Shown: positions 34,201-46,447 of the stretch, in pieces
Layout: every line of letters begins with the position of its first letter
Numbering within the stretch: position 1 is the first letter of the stretch
Origin: Pristionchus mayeri
Lineage: Eukaryota; Nematoda; Chromadorea; Rhabditida; Neodiplogasteridae
Assembly: GCA_036245805.1 (NCBI GenBank)
Contig: BTRK01000006.1
Coordinates: 5,435,613-5,499,612 of the forward strand
Direction: 5' to 3'
Length of the DNA: 64,000 nucleotides
Notes under the pieces: model-generated
What the model was told of the DNA's origin: nothing
Databases searched by the model: none
Seen by the model: only the letters and a program-made list of their open reading frames with translations
Program-made: the position numbers and the translations under genes

Positions 34201-35012
34201 GCATTGCACAGCGTGTCAAAGCTTGTTTGTCGCGGCGCTCGACCGATCTTGAAACATAACATTTTTGGCTGAAACGAACGAAGAAAATTTGAGCCAAAAT
34301 ATGTGAAAAATATATCACTGCTCAGCTACAAAGAGTAAATATATATTTCTAATGCAATATAGCTCTCAGGATTGTAACCAAGGTGCCTCCCTATGATTTT
34401 TGACAATTTTCATAAAGTTTAAAATTTGTTGCATGAATTTTTCAAATTGGGAGCCATAAATCGAAAAAAGTTGAGAATGCACGGCAATAGGGAACCCCAC
34501 GTATGCAGAATTTTTTCATATCTACGTGAAGCGCTCTACAAGTTGTATAACTTAGAATGTTTCGAAAATGTTAAAATATTTTGTGAAACTTCCAATTTAA
34601 GTCTTATTTTCAAAATTTCTCAAAATATTTCAAAATTTTCGAAAAATTCTAAGTTATACAACTTGTAGAGCTCTTCACGTAGATATGAAAAAGTACTGCA
34701 TGCCTGTTTCCCGATTGCTGTGCATTCTCAACTTTTTCGATTTATTGGTCAAAATTTGAAAAAATTCATGTATTAAATTTTAAAGTTTATGAAAATTGTC
34801 AAAAAGGATAGGGAAGCAGCTTGGTTTCAATCCAGAGGGCTCTATTGCATTAGAAATGTATATGTTCTTTTTAAAAATAAGATATGATATATTCTTCACC
34901 TATTTTCGTTTAATATTTCACCGTTAGTTTCAGTCAAAAATGTTATGTTTCAAGATCGACCGGGCGCCGCGACAAACAAAGGAATCCATCGATTTCACAC
35001 GCTGTGCATTGC
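34201..35012. mobile_element. Inverted-repeat element, about 810 bp
   Basis: GCATTGCACAGCGTGT at the left mirrors ACACGCTGTGCATTGC at the right. Inner shared blocks include CGATCTTGAAACATAACATT, TTTCTAATGCAATA and TTGAGAATGCAC. The arms meet near 34590. No transposase frame. The ACACGCTGTG phrase also occurs near 4075 and 59260. Confidence 0.75.
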
Positions 35013-36044
35013 TCGTCCATCGGTTTCCATTCTAGGGATGGAAATAATTGTCATTTCAGTTGTTCCCGAAGATTTGTGTCATCACACCGGGGACAGCGCG
35101 AATGATCCAGAAATGGGGCCATGAATTAGTCGGGGACATTCGAGTGTTTCAAATTTTGACGGTGTTTAAAAACTGTTTCAAAATAAGGAAAACAATCATT
35201 TTCAAATACTTGTGCTCAGTCAGGTTCATCGCCATTTCTTCCTAGTTCCGTAAATTTAATATTTCGGCTAAATTGTAAATATTCTTTTAAAATCAAACAA
35301 ATGAAATGTGTTTCATCAAATTTATGAAAGTCTAATTCATTATCCGAATCACTTTGATTGTTGTTGTGCAAGATAAACACTTTGAAAGCAATTAGGGAGG
35401 CTAACCACAAATCATGTCGAAATGGCATTTAAAAAAAATAAGTATAATTTTAAACCAGTACCTCTCAAGCCATCATTTTTCCATTACGAGCAATCGGATA
35501 ATGTAGGTGATCAAGGTCCGGATTAAAAAATATTTATCATTCAAGAGCTTTTGTACTACATAAGTTCATATTATCGCATAACTGTCTTCACCAGCTACTC
35601 ATATTGTATGTGAAACGTAGAACAATCATATGAGGTCAGATACTGCAATACAGCGTTTCGAGAGCGGGCATAGGCGAGAGAGGCATAGCCAGGCTGTGAA
35701 TCGAATAGCGGACAACCGCGAGAAACTAAAAAAGTAAATTGTTTGAAAGATAACGCAAGCACGCCAGATTGACGAGTGCAGTAATTATTTTCGCATAACG
35801 AATACAAGTAAAGTATGCCATACGAGTGTATTTTCACTGCTTCTCAGTATACCTCTCATATCCAGTGATCATCGGTAGAACTTCGTTATCTATAACAGTA
35901 TTCATCTCCTTTCTCGCACATTCATGCATAACTTCCAATCAATTGATATAAAGCAACTACTAAAATAAATTGACATTACAAATGTTCTTTAATCAATCGA
36001 GCTTCGTAAATATAAAAAAAACGAAGTGATTGGCACGATTTTAC
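35013..36044. other. No supported gene
   Basis: AT-rich with short unmotivated frames on both strands. No strong repeat structure seen. Confidence 0.3.
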
Positions 36045-37934
36045 GAGAGACTGTCTGAGTGGGTGAACATTTTTGTGTATACGCTTGGCACTAGCGAAAA
36101 ATCGAATTCCTCCATAATTGGCCTACATGTAGTACTCAGTGAGTATACCTCATAATCATAATCATTTATTCGAGCGTCAAGGCAGAGGCCTGTCGAACAA
36201 TGCCAGTCTTCCATTCAGTCGGGTTTTCCCTGTATACGCGTTGCCAGTGTACACCGTGTTCTTTAGTGAGTTCGTCTCTCCATCTGACTCTAGGTCGTCC
36301 AAACGGGTCTTGTGCAATCCCACGGAATCCACTCGTACACTCTCTTAGACCAACGATCATCGGTTAAGGTGGCTAGTCTCTCCGCCCATCTCCTCTTCCT
36401 TATCATTACTCGAACTCGGATATCGGTTAAAGGGACACGTTGAGACAGCGTTGCGTTTGATATTCGGTCCATTCGGGTCACTCCAATCATCTTGCGCATC
36501 ATGTTTCTTTGAGCAACAATGAGCCGTTTTCTGTCTCTTGCTGTGGTGCTCCAAGTTTCACTTCCGTAAGTTAGCGAAGGCTCGACGCACATTCGGAAAA
36601 GGCGTACTTTCAGCCCAACGGCGCATCTCCGATTCGTAAAGAAGTTGATGAACTTGTTATAGGCTCTCCAAGATCCTCCTATTCTTCTATTAATTTCAAG
36701 AGTGAGAGTTTGATCAAACGATAGACGCGTGCCCAAGTATATGAATACCTCAAGTGTGGCTAATTTAGTGATCTAAATGACGAAAAGAGAAATGCGCTGC
36801 ACCTTTGTCCGAAAACGTCAATTTTTGAAATTTGTCATTTCGCTATCAATCAGAACGAGTTATATCTCTAAAAATGCGCAATATTCAAAATATCGAATCT
36901 ACCAAATTTTATACGATTTCGGTAAAAGTACTTGTGGAAAAACGAAAAATTCGAAATATTTTACCTTTGTTCAATTTTAGCTCGTTCAGATGGGTAGAGG
37001 TGGACCATTTTTGTTCTTTGCATTTGTAGCTCTGGATACTAACTAACTATTAAAAAATTTAAATTAAAATCAAAAAATAATGCTGAGAGAAATCGGCTAA
37101 GAACGGCCAGCAACTTGAAATAAAAGCAGTTTGTGATAAGGACCTGGCCTACCGTAACACAAAACAGAAATGGAGGACAGGTGTTCCAAAGTCACTCTAC
37201 ACGGAGTACTCGATGAGTGAAATTCGCCTGACTCAACAAATGTACGATGCGTATCCGCGCGCGCGAGAGCACTGATGTTGAATACTACCAATAGATTACG
37301 GTAGTTTTTTAACATCAGCGCGCTGGCGAGCGCGGATGCGCATCGTAATTGGGCTGATTCAGGTGGATTTCACTCATCGATTACTCCATGAAGAGTGACT
37401 CTAGAACACCTGTCCTCCATTTCTGTTTTGTGCTACGGTAGGCCTGGTCCTTATCACAAACTGGCTTTATTTCAAGTTGCTGGCCGTTGTTAGCCGATTT
37501 CTCCCAACATTATTTTTTTGATTTTAATTTAAATTTTTTAATAGTTAGTTAGGATCCAGAGCTACAAATGCAAAGCATAAAAATGGTCCTCCTTTACCCA
37601 TCTGAACGAGCTAAAATTGAACAAAGGTAAAATATTTCGAATTTTTCGTTTTTCCACAAGCACTTATCGAAATCGTATGAAATTTGGTAGGTTCGATCTC
37701 TTGAATATTGCGCATTTTTAGAGATATAACTCGTTCTGATCGATAGCGAAATGACAAATTTCGAAAATTGACGTTTCCGGGCAAAGGTGCCGCGCATTTC
37801 TCTATACGTCATTTAGAACACTAAATAAGCTACGCCTGAGGTATACTCGCTGAGTACTACATGTATGCCAATTATGGAGGAATTCGATTTTTCGCTAGTG
37901 CCAAGCATATTTTCATTCACTCAGATAGTATCTC
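36045..37934. mobile_element. Foldback element interrupted by an RTE insertion
   Basis: Outer arms (GACTGTCTGAGTG... and ...ACTCAGATAGTATC inverted) and inner blocks (TAGTACTCAGTGAGTATACC, CAGAACGAGTTATATCTC, CACCTGTCCTCCATTTCTG) mirror around about 37285. The left arm is split by the RTE fragment at 36153-36744. No transposase. Near the centre, CGCGCGCGAGAGC and CGCGCTGGCGAGCGCGG form a GC-rich loop. Confidence 0.8.
36153..36744 (-). mobile_element. RTE-type LINE, 5'-truncated 3' end
   Basis: Minus-strand frames (36736-36290, continuing in another frame to 36166) encode the C-terminal domain of RTE-clade reverse transcriptases: CVEPSLTYGSETWSTTARD, KMIGVTRMDR, RWAERLATLTDDRW, RPRVRWRDEL. 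A frameshift lies near 36300. The 3' tail is a short ATGATT-type repeat. ATACCTCA on both sides (36145-36152 and 36745-36752) is the target duplication. Only the region after the RT palm is present, so it is dead on arrival. Confidence 0.88.
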
Positions 37935-38742
37935 ATAACACACAATGAATCTTACTTTGCTAATAAAGCTATTCTAAAATGTCTCTACTGGCACGTGATG
38001 TGCTGCCACGATTTTCCCAGATATTTTGAAACCAAGCAATTCAGCAATATGGGTGGCGTAGACATTTGATTAAAATTCTCACTATTTTAACTTTAGCAGT
38101 GTAATTTGTGAGCAAGAAAATGTGCTAGTATTCACCCTGTTGATAGAGGCCACACTATTATTAGATATTACTTGAATGTCCGGAGCAATCAATGGGCCTC
38201 TGTTACGTATGATAATACAAAAAAATCAATTTTCCTCTTGCTCACGGTGCTGTTCTGCCGAAATGTTCTCAAATATGTAGCAAAAAAAACTTAAGTGCAA
38301 TAGATCTTGCGTAGACCGTTGACTAAAACCTCTTTTACCTTTCACATCGCATTTTTTGAGTAGGGAAATGTATTCACACGGTACATTGATGCCACACTTA
38401 TTGTATATATACATATACCACTTGAAAGAACAGAACATACAGTGTGTCGTGGTTAGTGATTACTTAGGGCAACATGAGCTATTCTCAATCTTTCCACTTG
38501 AACCCGGTGATGTTCTACTCACATATGAAACAAATAACCAAGGGAGTGATATAACTTTTCTGGGTCTTTTGTGAACATTTTCAACTTGTCCATTCGCAGT
38601 TGCCCTATGTCTGGGATGAGGCTTGTCGTGGTGACTCAGAGGGATCGTCTGCCCTTTATCCCTCCGCCTCTTCCGTCTCCCTCTGATCGATGAATGTACC
38701 GTGTGAATACATTTTCCTTACTCAAAAAATGCGCTGTGAAAG

Positions 38743-39165
38743 GCCGTAGACCGTTCTCTACGGAAGCGAAGGGCGCTACGGGCAAGTGAGAAAGAGCGAC
38801 TGGCAGTGACTCAATGGAAGATGGAACGTAAGATGGTATGAATAACACTGAGAGACCGCTGGAGGAATGAGCGCGTGCGTGGTATGACGAAGCTGCGGGA
38901 TTGGATTGGGGAAGGAATGAAGCGGAAAGCGCGCTGGGCCCTCAAGCTTAGACGAATGGAAGTGGAGCAGTGGAGCGGCTGCGCGACTACTGTCTGGACG
39001 CCCTACAACAGAAGTCGTCCCCCCGGAAAGCCCCGCGCAAGATGGAGAGACGACCTAAGCCGAGCTATTGGCACCCACTGGTGGAGTGCAACCTTTGAAG
39101 AATTCCGACCCATACTCTTCTGAGCGTTTATCGCCTGATAAGAATAAATTGATTGATTGATTGAT
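38743..39165 (+). mobile_element. RTE-type LINE, 5'-truncated 3' end
   Basis: A plus-strand frame ending at the TGA at 39121-39123 reads RWALKLRRMEVEQWSGCATT, then GKPRARWRDDLSRAIGTHWW, the typical RTE C-terminus, followed by AATAAA and a (TTGA)n tail. TGAAAG occurs at both ends (38737-38742 and 39166-39171) as target duplication. Same subfamily as 41530-41815. Confidence 0.88.
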
Positions 39166-39554
39166 TGAAAGGTAAAAGAGGTTTTAGCCAACGGTCTACG
39201 CAAGATCTATTGCACTTAAGTTTTTGTTTGCTACATATTTGAGAACATCCTGGCAGAACAGCACCGTGAGCAAGAGGAAAATTGATTTGTTATTGTATTA
39301 CCATGCGTAACAGAGGCCCATTGATTGCTCCGAACATTCAAGTAATATCTAATAATAGTGTGGCCTCTATCAACCGGGCGAATACTAACACATTTTCTTG
39401 CTCACAAATTACACTGCTAAAGATAAAATAGTGAGAATTTTAATCAAATGTCTACGCCACCCATATTGCAGATTTTTTAGTAAGTTTTAGTACGCGCGTA
39501 TTTAAAATTGTACGACTTCCGTTGTTTATCTGTGGTATCTGCAAAAGTTTTCCA

Positions 39555-39622
39555 TCGTGAGGGGTTCGAACGCAGGGACAAGCGATTGGCAATCAAATAT
39601 CTTCACCACCGAGCCATGCGCG
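39555..39622 (-). pseudogene. tRNA-Gly(GCC)-like sequence
   Basis: The minus strand has an A-box TGGCTCGGTGG, an anticodon loop TTGCCAA (anticodon GCC with U33 present) and a B-box GTTCGAACCCC. The anticodon stem has only three pairs and the acceptor stem is poor. Most likely a tRNA pseudogene or SINE head inside the insertion at 39481-39884. Confidence 0.5.
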
Positions 39623-39922
39623 CACTTCCTTTCGTCGCTTCTTTCTTCATACTCGACAACTATACATCGGAATAGGCTCCGCCCACTGTGCTTTGAGAAG
39701 CACCTATCGAAGGATTCCCGTTGAAAAACTCGAGAGCACTTTTCGAGCGATAGCGCAAATTTGAGATGAGATATATACAAACGGCCAAAAGTAGGATCTT
39801 ATTAGGTTCCCAAGGGACAGTTTGACCAATGTTTGGCATCATCTGCGACAGATAGGTAACCCAGGTTGTGGTCCCTTCGCATATCTAACAACATCGTGGC
39901 AGCACATCACTGGGTGAGCTAT

Positions 39923-40602
39923 ATTTTTGCAAATAACGACCTAGCCACACTATTCGCATTTTCTCGACGCTAAAATTCAATAAAAAAATATTTAGCATTC
40001 ATGTCAACTTCTCCTTAGAAATAATTAAATTCCTTACCAGTGCATCGAATGCACGAGTACAGTATCGGTACAGTATCAAGAACAGTATCGGTCTAGCATA
40101 GCCTGAACCCGGAGGATGCGCTCACCATTCTGCATCAAATATAATTCTAACTCTGTTCAGATTCAGAGTTAGAATTACAGTTGTAAAAATTGTGAAATGC
40201 GGCTCGTCGTGGGGAGTCCGCCGCCTCTTCTGCATATTGACCTTATTCAGGGGATGGATGGAGCGAAGGAAAACTGAATGAGTCTTTTGAATAATATGTT
40301 TTCCCTACAAAGTAAGAACTCTATTGCTAGTCTTATCTATTTCAAGTTATCAGCATTTCTTGAAACGCAAGGTCTCAGACATATCATCCGCACCTTCTGC
40401 TACCGCTTCTTCATTTTATCTCATCGCGCAATTGGCAGAGATGTCACAACAGGGATCGAGTGACGAGATGAGCATACCTGATTAGCGAGAGGTATATTGC
40501 TTGTGTTTGTGGGCCATTAGTTTCATGAAGGCATCGCAGCATGCGGTTTTTGGAGGTAGGTAATCGTTATGTCATTATTTACATGATATTAAATATATAA
40601 AA
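39923..40602. other. No gene seen
   Basis: AT-rich. A short inverted pair (AATTCTAACTCTG / CAGAGTTAGAATT) at 40141-40175 and a CAGTATCGGT/AACAGTATCGGT direct repeat at 40060-40092. No coding support. Confidence 0.3.
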
Positions 40603-41529
40603 CACACTATCTGAGAAAATCAACATATTTCTTCAGCGACTTGGCACAAGCCGAAAATTCACATTCCTTCTGACTTCATCAGTAGGTCGGCTTCGACGAG
40701 GGTAACCGACGAGCATCGCCAGATTTTCGATCTGCATCCGCGTGGTAGCGGGCGCGGATCTTGAATAATTGACTACGGTAGCTTCGAAATGTTTTAATCG
40801 ACTCGTATCACCGCGGCGATAGGGGCGCTGCATTCCTTGACAAATTCTAAGACTTTTTTTACTCCAAGGAATTTTTCGATCAGATTCCATCTAACACTGA
40901 AAATCGATAATTCATGTTTTAATTTCGACATCAAGGTAATTCCCCAGATATTTTTCAAGAACCTGCAAAAATTAAATTGGTCGTATCGCATTTTCCGAAC
41001 TTCTTTATTTCGTATCAGGAGTTCGAATTTCCTTCGTAGTGTTGTCGCTATTGCCATAGAATTGGTCAGCAGAAATAAGCCATGTCGTTTTCTGGAAAAA
41101 TTCGCTATTTCGGAAAATGCCCTTACCGTATTTTTTACACCATAATTCGTGCTGAACCCCAATTTTGGCAAAATTAACAAACTTCGTATCTTTTAAAAAT
41201 TATAATAGTCTACCATAATGCGTATTAGTGCAAGTAGAAGCGATACGGCCAATTTAATTAATGCAGGTTCTTGAAAAATTTCTGAGGAATTGCATTGATG
41301 TCCGAATTAAAATTTGAATTATCGATTTCCGGCGTTAGATGGAACATGATCGAAAAATTCCTAAGAGTAAAAAAGTCTTAAATTTTGCCAAGGAATGCAG
41401 CGCCCCTACCGCCGCAGTCATTGGGATCGATATATACATTTTCGAGGATTACTGTAGTTTTTTTTCAAGATCTGCGCCGCCGCGCACGCGGATGCGGATC
41501 GAATTTCTGGCGATGCTCGTCGCTTTCCC

Positions 41530-41815
41530 TCGTGATCAATCAATCAATGTATCTTTTCAGGCGATAACGCTCAGAAGAGTATTGGTCGGTATTCTTCAAA
41601 GGTTGCACTCCACCAGTGGGTGCCAACAGCTCGGTTGAGGTCGTCTCTCCATCTAGTGCGGGGCTTTCCGGGGGGACGGCTTCTGTTGTAAGGAGTCCAG
41701 ACGGTTGTGGCGGGGCTCCACTGTTCCAGTCCCATTCGTCTGACCTTGAGGGCCCAGCAAGCAAGGCCTCGTGGAGCTGGAGCTTCCTAAGCTGCAGGGC
41801 CGACTTCCGAGCGAG
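41530..41815 (-). mobile_element. RTE-type LINE 3' fragment
   Basis: Inverted relative of 38743-39165. The minus strand encodes the same Trp-rich RTE C-terminus with frameshifts, and the (TTGA)n tail appears as AATCAATCAATCAATG at the left end. Nested inside the foldback at 40603-42234. Confidence 0.8.
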
Positions 41816-41819
41816 TTAT

Positions 41820-41862
41820 GCGCCGTTGCCGTTTTGCGTTTGCCGTTTTGTCATGCCCCCGA
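41820..41862 (-). repeat. Isolated MULE terminus
   Basis: GCCGTTGCCGTTTTGCG followed by TTGCCGTTTTGTCATGCCCC matches the right outer end of the MULE at 10909-15826. It shows that other copies of that family have been active in this genome. Confidence 0.7.
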
Positions 41863-42234
41863 CTAATTTAATTTATGCACGTTTTTGAAAATTTTCTGGT
41901 GAATTTGTATTGATGTTGGAATTAAAATATAAAATATAGATTTCCGGCGTTAGATAGAGTCTGATCGAAAAATTCCTAGGTGTAAAAAAGCCTTAGAATT
42001 TGTCAAGGAATGCTGCGCCCCTACCGCCGCAGTGAACGAGTTGATTAAAACATTTCGAAGCTACCGCAGTCAATTATTCAAAATCAGTGCCCGCGACCGC
42101 GCGGATGCGGATCGAAAATCTGGCGATGCTCGTCTCTTTCCTTCGAGGAGGCCGACCTACTGGAGAAGTAGGAAGGAATTTTCATCATGTGTCAAGTCAC
42201 TGAAGAAATGTGTTGATTTTCTCAGATAGTGTGT

Positions 42235-43408
42235 TGTAGCAGCTTTCTCTCCAACAAGCGGAGCTGCACTTCTTCGATGTAGTCGGAGCAAGATTCGTCT
42301 TTCATTGGTCCATTCCTTCCCGTAGCAATATAATACGTCTTATGTACATTTAAAGTGCCGTATAAACTACGTTCGAAGTTCGGAGCGTATTCTCATTTTT
42401 TTCGTGCCCTAGGTGGGTATTCGAGTTTCACAGCTTGCTTATAGGAAGAGTGCGCAATGTTATATCGATGATTGGTCGGCTTTATTGGAATAATATATAC
42501 CTATATCAACAATAATTGTAATTATTACTTTGGCACGAATAATGACAAATATGAATGCAGAAAGGGTTGTTGCAGAGAAGACGACGTTTCTCGAGCAACG
42601 AAAACGGATTCTGGAGATTCTCAACATTCCGATCACGTTTTCGCTAAATATCAACAGAAAGATTGTGTCTCTAAGATAGATTATGTGGTTGATATTCGAT
42701 TTGCCTAGTGCTCGAGATTAGAAGAGTAAGGGGAGCGAAATATGCGCGACAATTCATCAAGGCGAACCGGAATTGCGGGCGAATTTCATGTTGCACACCG
42801 CTTCCTTCAACGGGAGGAGTTCTGGAACGAACCTGCAAATCCCATGCCGATATAAAAGTCACTAAAAAGGTTTGGAACTCTTCATCTCCTATCCAATCGA
42901 TTTCACAACAAATAAATGCGGAATTTTCCTGAAAAAAATGGTTCGAACGTGAATTGGGTCACCAGTGAAACTCGTGTTGCACTTGGCTATCTTAAATGGG
43001 TATTGGGTAGAACAGCATTAACGCTGACGCGACTTTCTCAACAACATTTTCTGAGGACAAGTTGTCATACAAAACTCTTCTCTCGTCCTCTTTCTTCCTC
43101 AATTTCCGTCGACCTGCCTATTTAGCGTAACTCTACCTTAACATTTTTCCTCTCGGGGCCTGATTGTCCATTCTGTCGACAGCGAGTTGGTTGATGTCGC
43201 GTCACTCTGAAGGTTCTCCTTCGATACCGAATATCTCGGATCGAAGTTTTTATCTCTCTCACTCACTCCCTCAATGTAATGCTTTCTCTCACGTCAGTCA
43301 AAGAACTTATGCATTTTAGAGTCTCGCACTATAACTCTGGACGGTCTTCAACGGAATTTGATCTTCTCAGACGAATTATGATTAATATTTCTGAATTGAT
43401 TATTAATA
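42235..43408. other. Intergenic, weak coding-like stretch
   Basis: One small frame (42542-42679, 45 codons, Glu/Lys-rich, with TTFLEQRKRILEILNIP) has coding-like composition but no splice partners and no recognised family. The rest shows nothing supportable. Confidence 0.3.
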
Positions 43409-43781
43409 TTAAAGAAGGACTGCCAGCAAAGTTAAAATTTTGACGTTGTCATAACCGTGACCGACCTTTGTACAACCATAAGAGATTCTGAAAATTTCAA
43501 ATGCGTATCTCTATTTTGAACCGAGTTACCATTTGCTGGCAGAATGCCAAGCAGGGCTTGAAGGGAAGGGACGTGCGGGAATTCAAATATCTAGAAGATT
43601 TTTCAAAAACTTGTTTGATTCGAACCCGCAACCTTCCGATTACGCGGTGACTGCATTGCCACTGAACTATGCGATTGACCTTTGCGTATCCTCTTAGCTC
43701 GCGCTATGATGGTTGGATGAATGACTAGGTCATGGTTATGACATTGTCAAAAATTTAACTTTGCAGAAACTCATTCTTTAA
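43409..43781. mobile_element. TTAA-ended TIR element carrying a tRNA-like core, copy B
   Basis: Inverted copy of 9778-10160, with the same ends (TTAAAGAAGGACTGCCAGC, inverted ...TTCTTTAA) and the same tRNA-like insert on the minus strand (about 43612-43680: A-box TAGTTCAGTGG, loop with CGT, B-box GGTTCGAATC). Differences are spread evenly, so both copies descend from a parent that already carried the tRNA-like core. Confidence 0.85.
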
Positions 43782-43840
43782 GGGTGAGTTGAAACAATTG
43801 ATGAGCCTTATCGTGTTTAGTTTGAGAAGATTCTTGTTTC

Positions 43841-45374
43841 ATGAAGATCACATATTTTCGATTAAATCGTTCAATGCAGTCGATAACTCATCTTGACTTG
43901 CCTTCTGTTGGTGTTGACCCTTCCTCGTTCCCCATACGTCCTATCATCGTTGGTTGCGGCGGCCCTACTGATCGTGTCTCTTGGCTCTTGTCTCAAATCC
44001 TCTCTCCACTCCTCCAGCACATACCAACTCTAACACTAGGGATGCACTCTCTGCTCTCTCCTCCATCGATCCCAACCCCGACTTATGTTTTGAGAGTTTC
44101 GATGTTTCTGCACTTTACACTAATGTTAGTAATAGGGATGCCGTTCGGGCTACCCTTGCTCTAATATCCATGCACTCTCACTCTCTCAACCTTCGTGGTC
44201 TTTCCATTTCCGATGTTGAGGTTCTCCTCTCCTCTTACCTCGAGTGTTCTGTGTTTTCATTTTATGGTACTTTCTATTCGCAAGTCCGTGGCCTCGCAAT
44301 GGGCAATCGCCTAGCTCCTATTCTCGCTGTAATTTACATGCATTCGCTCGAATCCCAGACCATTCGTGAGGGCATAATCTGGCTAGGAAGATACATTGAC
44401 GATTTCATCGTCATTGCTATCTCTCAAAATCACCTAGACAGATTATTCGCCTCTCTCAATGAGCTGGGTTCTCCCAATATCAAGCTTACTAGGGAATCTC
44501 CTTCCAATAATTGGCTTCCTTTCCTCAACTTCCAACTATCTCTCGGTCCATCTGGTGTTTTCCGCACTAAATGGTACCGTAAACCAGCCAATCGCAACAT
44601 TCTCTTGCATAGCTCCTCATGTAATCCTAGCCATTCTAAGGATTTGACGAGTCCATTGTCACCTCTACCATTCGTACAGCACTTTCTGTGTCCTCGCATG
44701 AGTACCGTAATCAGTCTCGCTCTCTCGCTCTTCAAATTGTCGGTAGTAACGGCTATTGCTCTCCTAAGCGCTCTTCTTTCCCTCCTTCTTCTCGCGTTTC
44801 ACCTCGTGTTAATAAGCCTCTCCCTGTATTTACCATCCCGTTTATCAGTGATGAGTTTACTCGCGAAGTTCGAGATGCTTTGTCTAGGGTTGAGCTTGAA
44901 GTTCGCATTGTTGAGAGACCTGGCCCAAACCTCCTCAATTTACTGTCCAGAAATCGATATCTTGATCCCCCTGTCTGCTCGTTAGGCGATCGTTGCTTCT
45001 TCTGCCCTACTGGTGGATTCGGTTGTTGTCAGATCGCTGGTGTTGTCTATCTGATTAAGTGCACCCTCTGTTCACAATCGTACGTCGGTGAGACTGGTAG
45101 ACCCATTCATCTAAGAGCGTATGACCATTACAAGTCTGCTCGCAATCCCACTTGTCATAGCTATAGACACAACGCATTAGCTATCCACTCTAAGAGTGAT
45201 CACAATAGTGCCCCCATTCCACTGACTGGTTCCATTCTCCATCGTGAAACCAACACTTGTCGTCGTAAGATTGCCGAGGCTATGTATATTATCAAGCTAG
45301 ACCCCGTCTTGAATAACAGGGCAGAATTGTCTAAGGAGAATGCTCCCATTACACTTCAAACTCTCAACATCTAG
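43841..45374 (+). pseudogene. Penelope-like element: reverse transcriptase plus GIY-YIG endonuclease, frameshifted
   Basis: Three overlapping frames read in order. The first (43841 to ~44030) has RPIIVGCGGPTDRVSWLL. The second (to ~44690) carries the RT palm: FDVSALYTNV (motif A), GLAMGNRLAPILAVIYM (motif B), RYIDDFIV (motif C), FLNFQL and YRKPANRNILLHS (motif E). The third (to 45374) has a Cys-rich linker (CFFCPTGGFGCC) and the GIY-YIG nuclease (GVVYLIKCTLCSQSYVGETG...R). This RT-to-GIY-YIG order is diagnostic of Penelope-like retroelements. Frameshifts near 44030 and 44690, and loss of the 5' portion, make it inactive. Confidence 0.92.
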
Positions 45375-45680
45375 CACCTCCCTTCTCTCTCCTCTCTCAT
45401 TGCTCTCCCCATTTCACCTTATCTCTCGCTTCTTCCTCCCTCTTCCTTCTCTCTCCTCTTTTCACTCACTATCTCGCCTCGTCTCTTCCCTTACCTTCCT
45501 CCCTCGTTCACTCATAGCCTCGCACCCTGTCCCCCCCTCGTTCGATTCGCTTCGTTCTCGCGTTATATTGATTGCCAGTCCCCTCCTAATTTGTTCTCTT
45601 GCATGTGTTAACCATGACTGATGATGGGCGGACAGCCCGAAACGTCTCTCTTCGTTAAAGACTGAAGATCCATACCCTTG
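45375..45680 (+). mobile_element. 3' untranslated part of the Penelope-like element
   Basis: Pyrimidine-rich (TCTCTCCTCTT-type) after the nuclease stop, then a short hairpin region and a GTTAAAGACTGAAGATCC block before similarity to anything known is lost. The exact 3' boundary is not visible. Confidence 0.5.
45618..45643 (+). ncRNA. Hammerhead-ribozyme-like core in the Penelope 3' region
   Basis: CTGATGA (45618-45624), a 4-bp stem GGGC/GCCC around the 5-base loop GGACA (45626-45638), then GAAAC (45639-45643). This is the conserved core order of hammerhead ribozymes, and Penelope-like elements are known to carry such motifs. Stems I and III cannot be closed convincingly in this single copy, so self-cleavage is not claimed. 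Confidence 0.55.
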
Positions 45681-46447
45681 TCCCCCATCGGCTATACGAA
45701 GAACAATATCGATAATTCATCTGTCATCAGTAATTTACAAATATTTCTTATCAGTAACTTACAAATATTTCGAATCTATAAATGCCCCATTCTCCACTTC
45801 GAAATTCATCTACCCCTTCGTTCCATATCAATGCTGTCGTCATCTCACTCCACTCTTCTCAGATCCGTCTCTCTTCATTTACTCTCATCGTCGCAATCTG
45901 AAGACAAGGAAGATATTCTATAGGCTCGCATGATTGCCGACCATCGAGACTCCACGGGGGAGTGGTAGATTATTTTCATGTTGAGTACGACCCCCTACGC
46001 TAATCGAAGTGGTAGAATGAACCCCCCGTGAGCTGTTTCAAGTATCAGTGAAACACAAATGTGACAATAACATTTTCAAAATTTTGAATTGTAATACCAG
46101 ACCAGATATTTGATAATATTGTGTTTCGTAAGCTACCGTAATCGTGGAATGTTCGCCACCTTAACTTTGGTTAGTTAGTGTTAATTATCATTTCTAATAT
46201 TTTAATTATCATTTCTAATATTTTTTCTTGTTCGCATTAAGATTTTCATTGTCGTGCCCATCCATTAAAGATCATAAAAATTTAAAATAATGCGAATTTT
46301 ATTTTTTATGACCAGTTTTTTTTCCCGGCTACAGTAATCAGCAATTTACGGCTAAAAATTTCTGAAAAACGACTTTCTCAAAAAAATTTTCGCAAACTTT
46401 TTTTTTCAAAAAATATTTCTCAATTTGATTTTCTGAAATTTTTCTTC
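45681..46447. other. No gene seen
   Basis: AT-rich. Small duplications (ATTTCTTATCAGTAATTTACA near 45728-45775; TTAATTATCATTTCTAAT near 46172-46222). No coding support. Confidence 0.35.

Larger units (their letters stand above)
37985..39915. mobile_element. Foldback element with two nested insertions
   Basis: Left arm 37985-38395 mirrors right-arm pieces at 38690-38742, 39166-39480 and 39885-39915; shared blocks include GTGATGTGCTGCCACGA, CGTAGACATTTGATTAAAATT and TCTATTGCACTTAAG (inverted). The right arm is split by an RTE tail (38743-39165) and by a second ~400-bp piece (about 39481-39884) holding a tRNA-like sequence. Related fragments occur near 8410, 49680 and 50010. Confidence 0.75.
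40603..42234. mobile_element. Long inverted-arm element, about 1.63 kb, with nested fragments
   Basis: ACACACTATCTGAGAAAATC at the left mirrors GATTTTCTCAGATAGTGTGT at the right. The arms share GGTCGGC, GATCTGCATCCGCG, AGGGGCGCTGCATTCC and CAGATTCCATCTAA blocks. The right half appears twice (41330-41530 and 41940-42234), consistent with an internal duplication or with two overlapping copies. An RTE tail and a MULE terminus lie in between. No transposase. Confidence 0.75.

Noticed and set aside
44430..44735. Minus-strand 101-codon frame inside the Penelope region
   Set aside because: Shadow of the reverse-transcriptase frame on the other strand; the plus-strand motifs are decisive.
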